Positions 29,001 through 40,578 of a stretch of 64,000 nt of DNA are shown piece after piece. The notes below the pieces were generated by a model. The model made no database searches. It was not told where the DNA came from and worked only from the letters and a program-made list of their open reading frames with translations. The DNA is taken from NCBI RefSeq assembly GCF_028858725.1, contig NC_084760.1, forward strand, positions 83,347,867 through 83,411,866. Reading direction: 5' to 3'. Position 1 is the stretch's first letter; the number at the start of each line of letters is the position of its first letter. A program made the translations under genes and the position numbers. This DNA comes from Colius striatus. Its lineage: Eukaryota > Chordata > Aves > Coliiformes > Coliidae.

Positions 29001-30336
29001 ACAACATCTGGATAGTTTTTCAAGGCTTTTTACATTTTCCCCTTTAGAATATATTCTGTGTCCTTTGAAGGGGTTGATGCACCTCTTTCCCAACCCAAGT
29101 CCTCCCCTTTGGAGAAGTAGCCACCAGTCTTGGCACCTGAAATGGTTTTCATAGAGCATCAGGTGACTTTTCAGCTGTGAGACCTATTGGAGTACATGGG
29201 AGCCTTTCCTCGAAGGCCACTGGGGTTGCCTAGTCCAAACTCCACATTTTAAGGTAATCTAGAATCTGTGAGAAGCAGACCTGTACTTCTTCCAAGGAGG
29301 TTCATGTGTATTCCAAGCCAGTTAGCTTGTTATAAGGCTGTTACTGTAATAGAGTCCATGAATGTTCGTGCTAAATGGAAAATGAAAGGGGACTACCCTG
29401 CATTTAATGAAACAAAACACAAGTGAGTCAGTCTCTAAATCTTTCACCAGATAATTTCTCTCTCATAATGTACTCTTTCTATCCACTAATTTGACAATGT
29501 GTTCTTTTAAATGTAGGTATCTGATCGATGTCCCTGAGTAAGTTCATCTGGCTGATGAAACAAAGCAGCAATATCTAACGACAACATCTGGCACAGGTAC
29601 AAACACCATCAGTCTCTCTCATTTATCATGAGATTGCATGCAAAGCACTTTGAAATAAAAACACATTACATCTCTTCTATTTTTTTTATGTTGAAAGATT
29701 ATAAAAGTGTAATCCACATTAACCTTCTACATTTCACCAGCCAAGACTGATGGAAAAGTGTGTCCTTTTAGGTGATAACTGCACTTTTCAATTTTGCTAC
29801 TAACTCTGTACAACTGTGTCAGGATCTGGGTTTTATTTTTACTCTTACTTAAGGAATTCCTGAAAGTGCTTTGCCAAGTCATATGTAATGTTTAATTCAT
29901 ACAACTTTCTTTTTTCCCTGTTTCTTAAGTGAAACCATTAAGTCAAAACTTGAAATGTAATCTCATACATCCACCTTGAATGCTGAAGAAAAAAAACACA
30001 AAACAGAGATCTAAGCAAAGTTAAAATTATGCATTTCAGAAATGTTTGGGTTATTCTTAATGTTTTTCAATCAGGTACAATGTTTCTAGTATTTACCATT
30101 GGATCTATGTGCTGTTTCTAGAGAGCACTTAATGGTTAATGACACATGTTTCAGGTAGTCAACCACAGACAATTATGTATTTATGTATTTGAAGTTTGTT
30201 CTCATTGGTTCCACCAAATGGAGAAAACCAGTAGTGATTTCTACGCCTAGAAGAGTCCTACCAGGCAAGACTTTGAACTGCCTTCTGGCAAAAAAACACC
30301 TTCAGAATACAGAATATATGTCAGTATTTTTACCTG

Positions 30337-30465
30337 ATCATAGAATCATAGAATGGTAGGGGCTGGAAGGAACCTTTAGAGATCATCTAGTCCAATGCCC
30401 CTGCTATTTTCAACACAAACACTTCTAGTAGCTACTGAGGCAGGTTGTCTAATCTCTAATCCCTA
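30337..30465 (-). mobile_element. CR1 LINE 3'-tail fragment (reverse orientation)
   Basis: The segment opens ATCATAGAATCATAGAATGG and continues with GGGGCTGGAAGGAACC and AGATCATCTAGTCCAA. This is the reverse-complement 3' region of a common avian CR1 subfamily. Only the terminal 100-130 bp remains, with no coding part. Confidence 0.88.
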
Positions 30466-30605
30466 CTATCCAACAAGCCACGTCATCTACGTCTACTCTA
30501 TCTGTCATGGTCTGCTTTCCTACTGCCTAGATAAAAGGAAAAAAATCCCGTGAACTTCTTCATATACCTTTAATATCAGTTGAGAGTGGAGGAGAGGTAA
30601 ACATC

Positions 30606-30690
30606 TCACAGAATCACAGAATCATAGGGGTTGAAAGAGACCTCTGAAGATCATCTAGTCCAACTCCTTCTAAAGCAGGTTAACCATACA
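30606..30690 (-). mobile_element. CR1 LINE 3'-tail fragment (reverse orientation)
   Basis: It opens with CACAGAATCACAGAATCATA, then GGGGTTGAAAGAGACCTC and GATCATCTAGTCCAAC, again a CR1 3' tail in reverse. It sits about 140 bp from the previous fragment in the same orientation. The two tails are separate ends, so these are two insertions or one duplicated piece. Confidence 0.87.
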
Positions 30691-33600
30691 TTCGTTGTTA
30701 GGTTTAGATCAGCAGAGGCTCTGATGCTATTAAGAAGTGTCTAACTTACAAAACAGTTTTGTCTTGCTCTGCTATATCATAGAGAGGAAGATCACAGTCC
30801 CATGTAAATATGTGAGAGACTGTAGAAATGCTGAACTAGACCTATGTTCTACTTTTTTCTTGTGCTGTATCACCCTTGGCAGGAGCTTCTTTAGAGACCT
30901 AATAATGCAATCTGTCATTCACAGAATGGAGCACGTGGAGTATAAAATGCTGGAATTTATTATTGGAATTTATCAAAAGCAGCTTCCATGACCTGCTACA
31001 CTGTAAAAATGTTCACATTTTAACATGCCAATGGAGCTTCAGCAGTGATACCTTCAACAAATAGGAAGCACATGGCATATTAAGCTTGTTTCCACTCAAG
31101 TTTGTGGTTCACTTTTAGAGGATACATATGAGGAGAAAAATCCAGACATCAACTGCCCAGGTTAAAGAGGCATGGCCTTTTCTAGTGTGACTGAAGTGGG
31201 GAGTCACATAAACCAAATGGACTTGGTAGCTTTCTTTTGCTCCTTTTTGTTTCTGAGGGTGACAAGCCATATATGGAATGTAATGTGATCTGTCAATGAC
31301 CATCTGTCATCAATGACCATCCATGAAAATTACATGATGTTGGAGTGAGGCAAGGAAAAGGTGGTTTCATGGGCAAGGTTGTTCTGCCTTTCTCAAATAA
31401 GACACCAGTTTAGGTAATCATATTGGGTCTCTGAATCGGAAATGGATAAGGAGAACACTAACAACACATTGAATAGCCACATAATTAGAATGAAAGTAAT
31501 CTGCCCTTGAAGTCCAGAATTTAGAACTGGCTTTGATCTCCTGCAGATTTGCTTGGGTTTGAACCTAGTGTGTTAATTCAGACTAATCTGTATTTTGACA
31601 TGTCCTAAAATATGAACTTCTTAATATTAAGTTAATATCTAAGTTGAACCTGTTTCTACAAGGAACTCATAAACACAAAGGAACGGAGAAAACCAGTTCC
31701 TGACGGTTTTAATGGAATTTGGTGGTGGTTCTCTCATTTGTTGCCACATCTTATTTTTACAGGAAAAAAAAGGATTTACTTTTCTGTTGTAGGTGAATAC
31801 GAATGCTTAGTAGTTTGCATTTGGGAAGAGATCACTCCTCTTCCCTGCATATGCTACCTTAAATTTTAACTAATGAGGATCTACTCACTTATTATCCTTA
31901 CTAAGCAGACACTAGATGAATGTAATGCATGGCAGTGGGGAGCGTTAAGAGAAGTGTAAAAAGCTCATGTATCTACATCTGTGAAAACAGATATCACAAC
32001 ATGCATTATCTCCTGCTGACTTTCCTTCTTCACTGGACTTCTTCACTCAAGTTGGTTTTACACCAATTGTATAAAATCATCCGAGTCAATAGTGAAAGTA
32101 TTACAGAAAATCTAATTAGTACATGCTTACTTTTCTCCCAATTTTTTCAACAAACCAGGTGACAAATAAAGAATTTAACTTACACATCAATAAAGAATCT
32201 CCTGTTTGTTGGCTCCAAATGTTCAGTAGCTCTACCACAAACAGATGTTCTTGTGAACTCTACCGCATATTTTATCATTTGTCAAAGAAATAGATTCAAG
32301 TGCAGCAATATCCAGAACTCTTTTTTTTTTCAGCAAAATTCCCATTGATTTAATAAGAAGATGCAAAGGACACTCAGGCCATATTTATAAAAATATTAAG
32401 TCTATATATATGTCTGTGTGTAAGTGTGAATGGATACATACATGTAATATACGTACAACACAGAGGCACATGGAGAGAAATCTTTTATTGCTTTCCCTAG
32501 CTGATAAGATATTGACTTAAATGGAAGTTTTGTAAGGACTGAAGACTTAAACTCCTGCAAATATTTACCCTAGGTTTCAGTCTGAGTTTTTGTCCGATTT
32601 TGATGTCCTGTGGCTCCCTGATTTTAAAAAAGCTCCTCCTAATTTATTGAGGATATAAGATATAGCAAGCTGAACAAGACTCCTCAGACGCAGGTATTTT
32701 CTCATTTAAAGAAGAAAACTCAAATCTACATTTGCACCCTTCCCCATTTCTGCTATGAATTTTTGTTGCTGATGTAAATGGTCAAAATCAGTCCCTCTGT
32801 ATTTGTAGCATAGCAAATACTGGATAGGCTTTCTCAAAAAGCTCCACCCAACATTCAAACTTGTGGTTCATTATTATGGCTAAATTGTATGATCTTATTG
32901 TAGAGCTTATCATTAAAAGATAGGATTATTCAGGTGCTAACTTCTAATGGGAGTTTGGAGGACGAGGGTTTGCCCTTGAAAGTAAAGTCCTGTGGTTCTT
33001 TTGGTTTGTGGTACAGGAAACAGGAAGGTTCTGCTGATTATTACAGAAATCTACATTCTGCTTTTTGTATACTAATGAAAAGGTTTTAGAAGGAAATATT
33101 GAGAGTTCTGTAACTAGTACAGATTTCATACAACTATAAATTCTTTGCATGCTACTTAGATATATTTAACTTATGTGCGCTTAATCTGTATTTTTACCAG
33201 ATTTCTCTATCCAAGAGTTCTGCTAGATTGCTTCAACACAGAAACACACACATCCGGGTGTTAGCATCTGTGCAAGATTTCATTGGTTGCATATTTGCCT
33301 ATAAACTTTCAGATGTGGAGAAAAGTAAAAAATCCTATTTCTTGAGGACTATACAAGGAACTAGTTCCAGTCTTGACATGACATTGTATTATTCAGCAGC
33401 AGATTATCAGTCTGTATTACCACACAGTACATAGTAACTTGTTGTTTATTTAACATATGGCAGGAAAAGTATCTGACTCATCAAACTCTACACATAATGA
33501 TCATTTAAACTTTGTCACTTCTATAATGCCTTGAAAAAAGTTCTCTCTATGCTCAAAATGATTGAGGATCACATTATGAGTCTCCAGAGACCGAGTAAGG

Positions 33601-33796
33601 CTTCTAAAAAGAAAAAAGATGAACATAATATCAACCATATCTCAACACCTTTGGAGTCTTGAAAGACTAGCTGAAAGGAAATATGCATCAGGAAAAGGAT
33701 CTTGTACCTCTTTGGTGCTTTTAGGGTACTCTAAGAGATAGATACTCATAGAGATAAATGTTTATATTCTTGTCCCCTAGGAATAGAATCAAGAGA
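30691..33796. other. Intergenic, AT-rich, no gene recognised
   Basis: Unique AT-rich sequence with open frames up to 84 codons and no recognisable domain. No RNA gene or further transposon is visible. Confidence 0.55.
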
Positions 33797-33890
33797 GTCA
33801 CAGAATCACAGAATGGTAGGAGTAGGAAGAGATGTCTAGAGATCATCTACTCCAACATCATAATTGATAATAACATGACTTGTCTTCCTA
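33797..33890 (-). mobile_element. CR1 LINE 3'-tail fragment (reverse orientation)
   Basis: AGTCACAGAATCACAGAATGG is followed by a TAGGAGTAGGAAGAGATG stretch and GATCATCTACTCCAAC, a diverged reverse CR1 tail. It is the last interspersed repeat I can recognise in the window; nothing comparable appears from here to 64000. Confidence 0.82.
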
Positions 33891-36800
33891 AAATACCTGC
33901 CTGTCATTGAAGGTTTTTTCATTGTTCAGGAACAGTTTCTCCTTGTAAAAATATTAATCATGTAATACTGCCAAGACCCGTGCTATCCTAGATGGTCTGC
34001 CACTCTGTGTGCCAGATGCCTAATTGGAAGATGTCTGAGGGAAGTTCATCAACACCATTGAAAGATTTGAAACTTTTACTTTCATAAGCTTCTTTCTACT
34101 TCTTACTTCATACTGAATCCTCTTTTCCCCCTAATCTCTCAACTTCTTCAGAACCCTGATCGAGAGCTCACAGACTCAACGAAATTCTCTCCATTAACTT
34201 CTGTGTGGGAGTTTTCCATACTACACAGTTAGGGTAAAGGGATAGAAAAAAATCTTTCCTACTCTCTGAAGACATGTTACAAGGATAAATAGATTGCATA
34301 ATTAGTCATGGTAAATAGAAAGTATCTGTGGCAGGATGGGAACAGTTCATAAGTATTCTCAAAATTCTGTCAGAGTTGTATCACTAAGCAACATAAAAGT
34401 TTTTGTCATGAGAGGCTGAAATGCTCAACCAAATTACTCATTAATAAGTAACAGTAAGAAAAGACATTTTTTTGTCAATGAAATTCATACTCTCCCATCT
34501 CTCCAGGAGTCTCTGATCTAGATGAAGACTTTCTCTTATTTAAGATCAGAGATGGCTGCAGTCATCCTGGGCTGGCCTCCAGCAATCCCAGAATCACTCG
34601 TGTTATCCCCAGCCTCCTCTGGGATGTTTCTGGGACCTTGTTTGGTTCTTTTGTTTTTCTGTCTTTGTTCATTCTTTTTGCACTGATCCTTTAAGCTAAT
34701 GGCCTCATTTCTGTCTTCTGTATTCAAATGCCTCAAAGAACAGTTTGATGGATTAAGAAAACCATCTTCAGGCACAGCTCTCTCCTTTGCTGAATTCATA
34801 CCGCTCAATCACCTCTGCCAGCCACAAGTCTGGCATGCAATTTGGCACTGAGTACTTTTCCTTCCCTTATGTGCATTAAACATACTCATTATACTACAGC
34901 TTCCACATCATAACTCATATAACTCACCCAATTATACCTCTTTACTTTCTTCTCTTCTTGGAAACTGAAGCTCACTTCTTTATGATGACTGTAAGGCCTA
35001 GTTCCCAGACTTCTTCAATGCATGCCAAATGCTGCTGCCAACCTCCTTCCACTTGAAAATAAACATGAACATATCACCCTCACGCACAACTGTATTTGTT
35101 TCAGAACACTGATCGGAAAAAAAGAAAAAAAAATCCTTTTGTTCTTTGTAAAATTCTTCCTGGGCTTTGTCCAGTTTATCTCATGCTCTATGCCTTCTTC
35201 TCACTACATCTCTTCTGTGACTGCAGAAAGCCTAATAATTAAATAAACGTTTATCAGGTTTTATCACTCCGACGTGGTTATCCTACTGGTTAAGAAGGGT
35301 TTCAATTAAAAGGAAAGACAGTCTATTTTTTCATGAAGTATAATTAAACAAAAATTGAAACAACTAGGCACATATAAATACACGTAAATATTTGTGTGTG
35401 TATGTGTGTGTGTATATATGCACACTTTAACAAGTGATTTCATATTGTTTTCTGGCTGTAACGGGTAGTAAATATAAAGAAATTGAGATAGTTACAAAAG
35501 AATCCTATGCTTTGCAGCTCACTGTCACTCAGTGAAATCTTCAGCCCTATGTTTAGTAACTGGGCTTCCTTTCCAACTTATGGAGAGGACAAAAACCTGT
35601 GTATTACTTAAGCACTGATTAAACTCTGTTAGAAGAAGGAAGAAGTAGTGAGTCTCAAGAAGGCGAGACGTTAAGTCCAGTCTTGCAAAGGTAGTTGAAT
35701 TATGTCCCTATTGCTAACACAGGGCTTGGGAACCCTTCTCTGGTACTGAGGATAAGAGGCATTTGTATTTATGTCAGAAGTAGTGCCTCTATGGTTCAAA
35801 AAAAAATTATTATTTCCTGTGAGGTTTTTAGTTCTCAGTATCAGAGATAATATAAGGGATGCACTGTAATTTGTTCAAGTGATATTTTCATAGCATGAAG
35901 CCAAAGAAGTATGTGGACCGAGAGTATGGAAGGGTTCCTGGGACTGCAAACATGTCTCGGAGAGTGTTGGAGGACTGGAGTATTGCAGGATGGAGGGGGA
36001 CCAAACCAGGTGCCATCTAGTGCAGTCTGCATCTTAGGAGTCATCCCTGGTGCGCATGGCACCCCCAAGAACTGTCCTAGAGATATTACAGCCAAAGCTG
36101 TGCCTGGGAGCATGCTAGCAGCCAAACAGGGCTCATGCCCTCTCCTTCTACTGTGCAGTAGCAGTGTTTACAGCTTGCAGTGGAGATGGTGTGCCCTTTT
36201 GTGCACCTTACCATGCACACATGACTAGGTCACAGTAAGGTACAGAGCCTTAGTCTTGCCTCTTGAAGTGCTTTAACTGACTGAAGCCAATTCAGCATTC
36301 ACCAGACTGGCCTTTACTGCATCTTAAATAAGCGATAAAGTCTATATTAGTCTAGTCATAAAGTCCTTGTTTATAATGAGAATAAAACTGATGAAAAAAT
36401 TAAAAATAAATTTTAAAAAGGTAATGAAAAGGAATACCAGGTCAATTTAAATTACACGGCTTTTTTTTCTGGGAAGTAGAAGGTCCACGGTGTGTTTGAG
36501 TTGATGAAATACCCTATGAAATAAATGAGAGAATCAAAGGAGACAGACAGGATTAACCCAGGGGAAAAAAAAAAAATAAAAAAAAAAAGGAGGTTAAAAC
36601 AATCCACAGAGAAAAATACAAAACATCATCACAGGTTCAGAAGTAGCAAATTTTCTATTGGAAAGTTCACCAGCTTTAAAACTATGTTGAATCGTTTAAA
36701 CTATCTAGCTTTCCACAAAGCTCTTCCTGTAGTTTTGATCTGTACAACAAAGATTCTGAAAGAATTGCAAGGCACGAGCAAACTAAATTGCAGTTCCAAA

Positions 36801-37590
36801 TTTCTGCAAATATGGCATTTTACTTATTTATTACAAAAAATGATTGGGAGTGAAAACAAGCTGAATGCATTCTGAAATGTTAGGAAGTTTCCTTTGTAGC
36901 TAGTAACTGTTTTGATTTTAATTGATACTGCCTTGTTTGTTTTTTAATTTATTCCCAACAGCAAGTTATGGCAATTATTTAAAAGGAAAAAATCCCAAAC
37001 CCGAATGCATTGCAGTTAAATCAGCTGGTGTTGTTTGTCACTAATACCTCTGCATGTATTACTTGCTAACACTACATTGCATTTCAGCTTGTCTCAATCT
37101 TGCAGAATTTAAACGACTGATGTGTTTATAGGTAGGCTACACTCCATAGACCATGGAAGGACTTACACAAACTCTTTCTATAATGAAGGGAAAAAAAAAT
37201 CTACATAACCATAAATAGTGCTTGGTCTCTGTTTGTTGACAAGGATACCTAGGTCTGGGGCCCAACACAAAACGTGAGCTTTGGTTTTAGAGATTGTGCT
37301 TCCTTCTCTTGCCATGGGATGGGTACAGAAGAGGGTGGGACTCCCCAAAACCCTCTTGTACCATTATGGACCAGGAAGGGGAAGTTAGCTCTGCTACATG
37401 CAGGTAGGGCAGGGTAGGAGGTTGGTATTATTAAGATGAAGAATTTCTTATCAAGGTGGTGTCCTACTTGAACTGCCTTTGACAGTACTGGGGAAGACTT
37501 TACCAGGCTGAATCCATCTGGGAGACTAAAAGAACGTGAGGAACTAAGCCCTCTTTTCTCTCAGCATCTACCGGTGCTGAGTAGTAGAGC
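33891..37590. other. Intergenic, AT-rich, up to the GC boundary
   Basis: No gene is seen. It contains a short TG/TA microsatellite (35393-35420) and an A-rich run (about 36565-36588). Composition shifts abruptly to CpG-rich at about 37590. Confidence 0.55.
35393..35420. repeat. (TG)n/(TA)n microsatellite
   Basis: Alternating TG with interruptions by TA over about 28 bp, ending in TATATATG. Confidence 0.8.
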
Positions 37591-37596
37591 CCTCTA

Positions 37597-38004
37597 GTGA
37601 GATTTCTCAGAGTGGATCTCCCCCTCCGGCCCCGTGGGGCCGGGCCTCAGCCCAGCCCGCCACCGGCGGAGCCGCTTCCCTTCCGAGGGGGGGATCCGGG
37701 CCTCGCACCGCGGTGGCATCGCGCCCCGCGGGAGCGTGGGCTCTGCGTGGCGCGGGGCTCACCTGCGCCCGAGGCAGCGGCCGCCGAATCGCCGCGCAGG
37801 GACTGCGGGCCGCCGCCCGGGAGTGCCCGTTCTCGGCCCCCACACCCGAGGCGGGTCTGGCGTACCCGCGGACCGGCAAGACCATGGCCGAGACCCCGAA
37901 GCCGTCAGCGGCCTGGGGAGAGAGGGCAGGAGGGAAAGGAAGGCAACCGGAGCCTAAAAATACTCCCCGCTCCAAGCCTCGGGAGCCAGGGATGGAGACG
38001 GTAA
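37597..38004. other. CpG island ~6 kb upstream of SIX2
   Basis: Sequence becomes strongly G+C- and CpG-rich at about 37610 after more than 30 kb of AT-rich DNA, and stays so to about 37990. All frames become open, as expected from composition. One ATG at 37884 has a very good Kozak context (ACCATGG) and opens a 67-codon frame to 38087. I do not recognise the peptide (low complexity, K/P/G-rich) and do not call it a gene. The island may be a promoter for an unannotated upstream transcript or a Polycomb-type regulatory island. Confidence 0.7.
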
Positions 38005-38860
38005 CAAAAATGCCTCTAACCGGTAGGAATGGTGAACAATCTTCGTGCTTTCCTCATCATCTTGGAATAATCAGCGGAATTAACTGAGGTCGAGGAAACA
38101 GGCTCTTGGGTTAGTTGTGGGAGGCTGTGAGAATAGGGGGCAGCCATTAAAAGAAACCTGATCGCTATTCATCAACTTGGAAGAGGGAAAAGGAGGAGAG
38201 GGAAAGAAAAAAAAAAAAAAGGACCTTCGTGGCTCAAGCTCATACCAACCTGGTCTATCTCTGATCAAGAAGATCCCTGGAAACGAGAAGTTTACAAATA
38301 TTGTCAAATTGATGCTTGTAGTGTGATTTAAGTTGTCAATCCCGCAGAAGCCCACCAGAAGTTTAGATTCAATGCCCTGCATTTCTGGCTAGTTATTGCT
38401 AATCCCCTAAGGCAAAAAAGCTCGCTCTCTCCTTATTTTAACCATATGTGCCTTTTGTTGTTGTTGTTGTCTTGTCTGTAAGCTGTACGCTGTCTGCTGA
38501 GAGAGTCTCCCTGTGCCGCGGAGCATCTGAGGCGGTGCCGGCAGCCGGCAGCGGCCCGTGCCCCCCTCGCCGCCCCCCTCCCCGGGCCGCCCCCTAGACG
38601 GCTCTACCCTCCGCGGGATCTGTGCCAGGCTGTGGGCCTTGGAAGGGGGACACTCCAAATAAATATCGATGCTGGGGGTAACTGCCGGGAGGGTGCTGAT
38701 AGTAGAAGTGAGTGAAAACTCTTAACCCCACGCTCGAGATTGAGAAGGGATAATATAAAAGCAATCAGGACGGGCCGCATTAGTCAGTTTCGTGGGGAGC
38801 GCGGAAGGTAACAGAGCCTTGAGCTGGGGACACAGTGCCGCCCAGGGGTCCCATTTCACC

Positions 38861-38874
38861 GGGGGGGGGGGGGG
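38861..38874. repeat. Poly(G) run, G14
   Basis: An uninterrupted run of 14 G inside a CpG-rich patch, followed by GAGGG. It could form a G-quadruplex and is error-prone in assemblies. Confidence 0.9.
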
Positions 38875-39595
38875 AGGGTCGGCCGGAGGAGGAGTGGGGG
38901 ACGAGGACGGAAAGGTTCGCCAAGGCCAGCTCAGTCACGTAGCATCAGGCCCCAATCTCCTAATTACTACATCTCTTTCGAAAATGTTATTCGAGCATCT
39001 CAGGTCCAGGGCTTAAAGGGGCCGGCGGAGCTGCGGGCGCGGAGAGCGGGGCAGAGGCTCCGCTACCGCCGGCGTCCCGACTCGGCCCCCTCGGCCCACG
39101 GCACCCCGCTCCCCCGCCCTGCAGCTCCACAACTCTGTCTTTCAACAGGAGTTTGTTAGCATAATCGAGTTAACCGCCACATATCTGAAATCCTTGGCCG
39201 GTCCCCCTCAGGAGTAGCACATTGCGCCAAGCAAAAGCTTTGAATTATTCCTTTCGCCCCAAATCACGGAACGACAAGCTATTGTTGCTTGTCTTAAAGT
39301 AGTTACGCGTAGTGATCCTCCGTCGTGTTTCCTTTTTCAGTCGGGGCAGGATCTTAGTGCCATCTATGATGAGATAGACCCGGTTTTTCAACAAAATGCA
39401 ACAATGAATAAAAGCGTGAGTAAAGAACGGGAGGGTGGGAGGAACAACCCGCAGTTCCGGGTTGCAAACACCCTCCGCGACTCCCGGGTGAGCTTTGACC
39501 GCCTGGAGGGGTCGGGATCCGCGACAGAGAAACTTGTGTTCCCGCAGTGCCCCGAGAAACTCGCTGAGCTCCGCCGAGTTGGGAGGGAGAGGGGC

Positions 39596-39611
39596 GGGGG
39601 GGGGGGGGGGG
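39596..39611. repeat. Poly(G) run, G16
   Basis: Sixteen consecutive G, preceded by GAGGGGC, at the end of a CpG-rich patch. Its length is probably uncertain in the assembly. Confidence 0.9.
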
Positions 39612-40548
39612 CAGGTAGGCCCGGGATCCTGGCAAAGCTGGCAATAATTCATTGATTTAAAAAATACTAGCGGGACTAGCAGGTTAATTGAGGGTTTCGG
39701 CCACGTCAAAGCCCACCGATTTAAAGTGGAAAGAGTATTACACCCCCGCCAAAAGGAAAGGGAAATATTTTTTAAAAGAAAGAAACGAAAATTGGAGTTG
39801 TCATTTGCTTGCTCTCACTACAGCCCTCGTCATGGTAGTGGACATCTGCGGGGAAGATGTGTTTCTTCGTGGCATGTGAAGATTGAGGGGTTTATCATTT
39901 ATTCAATCCTGTTGCAGATAAAAGCAACTCTCCGAGAGCCTCCCTCTGTCCGTCCCACAAGCGGAGCCGAGGCCGGCCTCGGGAGAGCGGGTGAAGGGAG
40001 ATGGGTAGCGGTCCTGCTGCCTCCCGCCTCCCCGGCGAAGGGGCTGTCCTGAGCCCGGTGAGCGGCGTTCGAGCCTCTGTCAAACAGTTGAGGGGGTCCG
40101 CAGAGGCAGTGGTGGTAGGTGCTTGCGGAAAGACGCAAGGCAGGAGTTTGGGTGAAGCTCTTCCTGGCTTTAACGGTGACTTTAATGGGAAGGGTGATGG
40201 CCTGCAGCCTCCCATGCGGGCTGCTGCTTACAAAGAGACGGTCGAGGCACAGCCGAGAAGATTTTCAGATAACTGCACCGTTGTCTTGGCACACAGTCGT
40301 GGACGCGAATTAGTTACGTGCGATGAAAAGCTCTTAGGAAGTGATGCGACCGCTCCCCTCCCCGTCCCTCAGAGCCTGCGTCCCGGTTAATAAAAGGAGC
40401 ATTACTCTAAAACCGACTTTTTATTCCACTCGTATTTCACAATAACTGTGTTGACACTGACGGTCTCGCATGCTGCTTCCTGCGCGTCAATGACTGCGCG
40501 GAGGGGCGAGGGGCTTCCCGAGAGAGCCTTCGGCAAAGGCACCCCCGG

Positions 40549-40578
40549 GGCCGAGGCCGAGGCCGAGCCCGGGGCCGA
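40549..40578. repeat. (GGCCGA)n short tandem repeat
   Basis: Three exact GGCCGA units at 40549-40566, a degenerate unit, then another GGCCGA at 40573-40578. The repeat sits in a CpG-rich patch and causes Glu/Ala-rich open frames. Confidence 0.85.

Larger units (their letters stand above)
18311..30336. other. Intergenic, AT-rich, no gene recognised
   Basis: Twelve kilobases without a supportable exon or RNA gene. Open frames are short (up to about 124 codons) and show no recognisable domain. The stretch contains an A/C-rich low-complexity tract (19088-19181) and a motif cluster that might be a distal SIX2 element (19985-20052), both listed separately. Confidence 0.55.
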
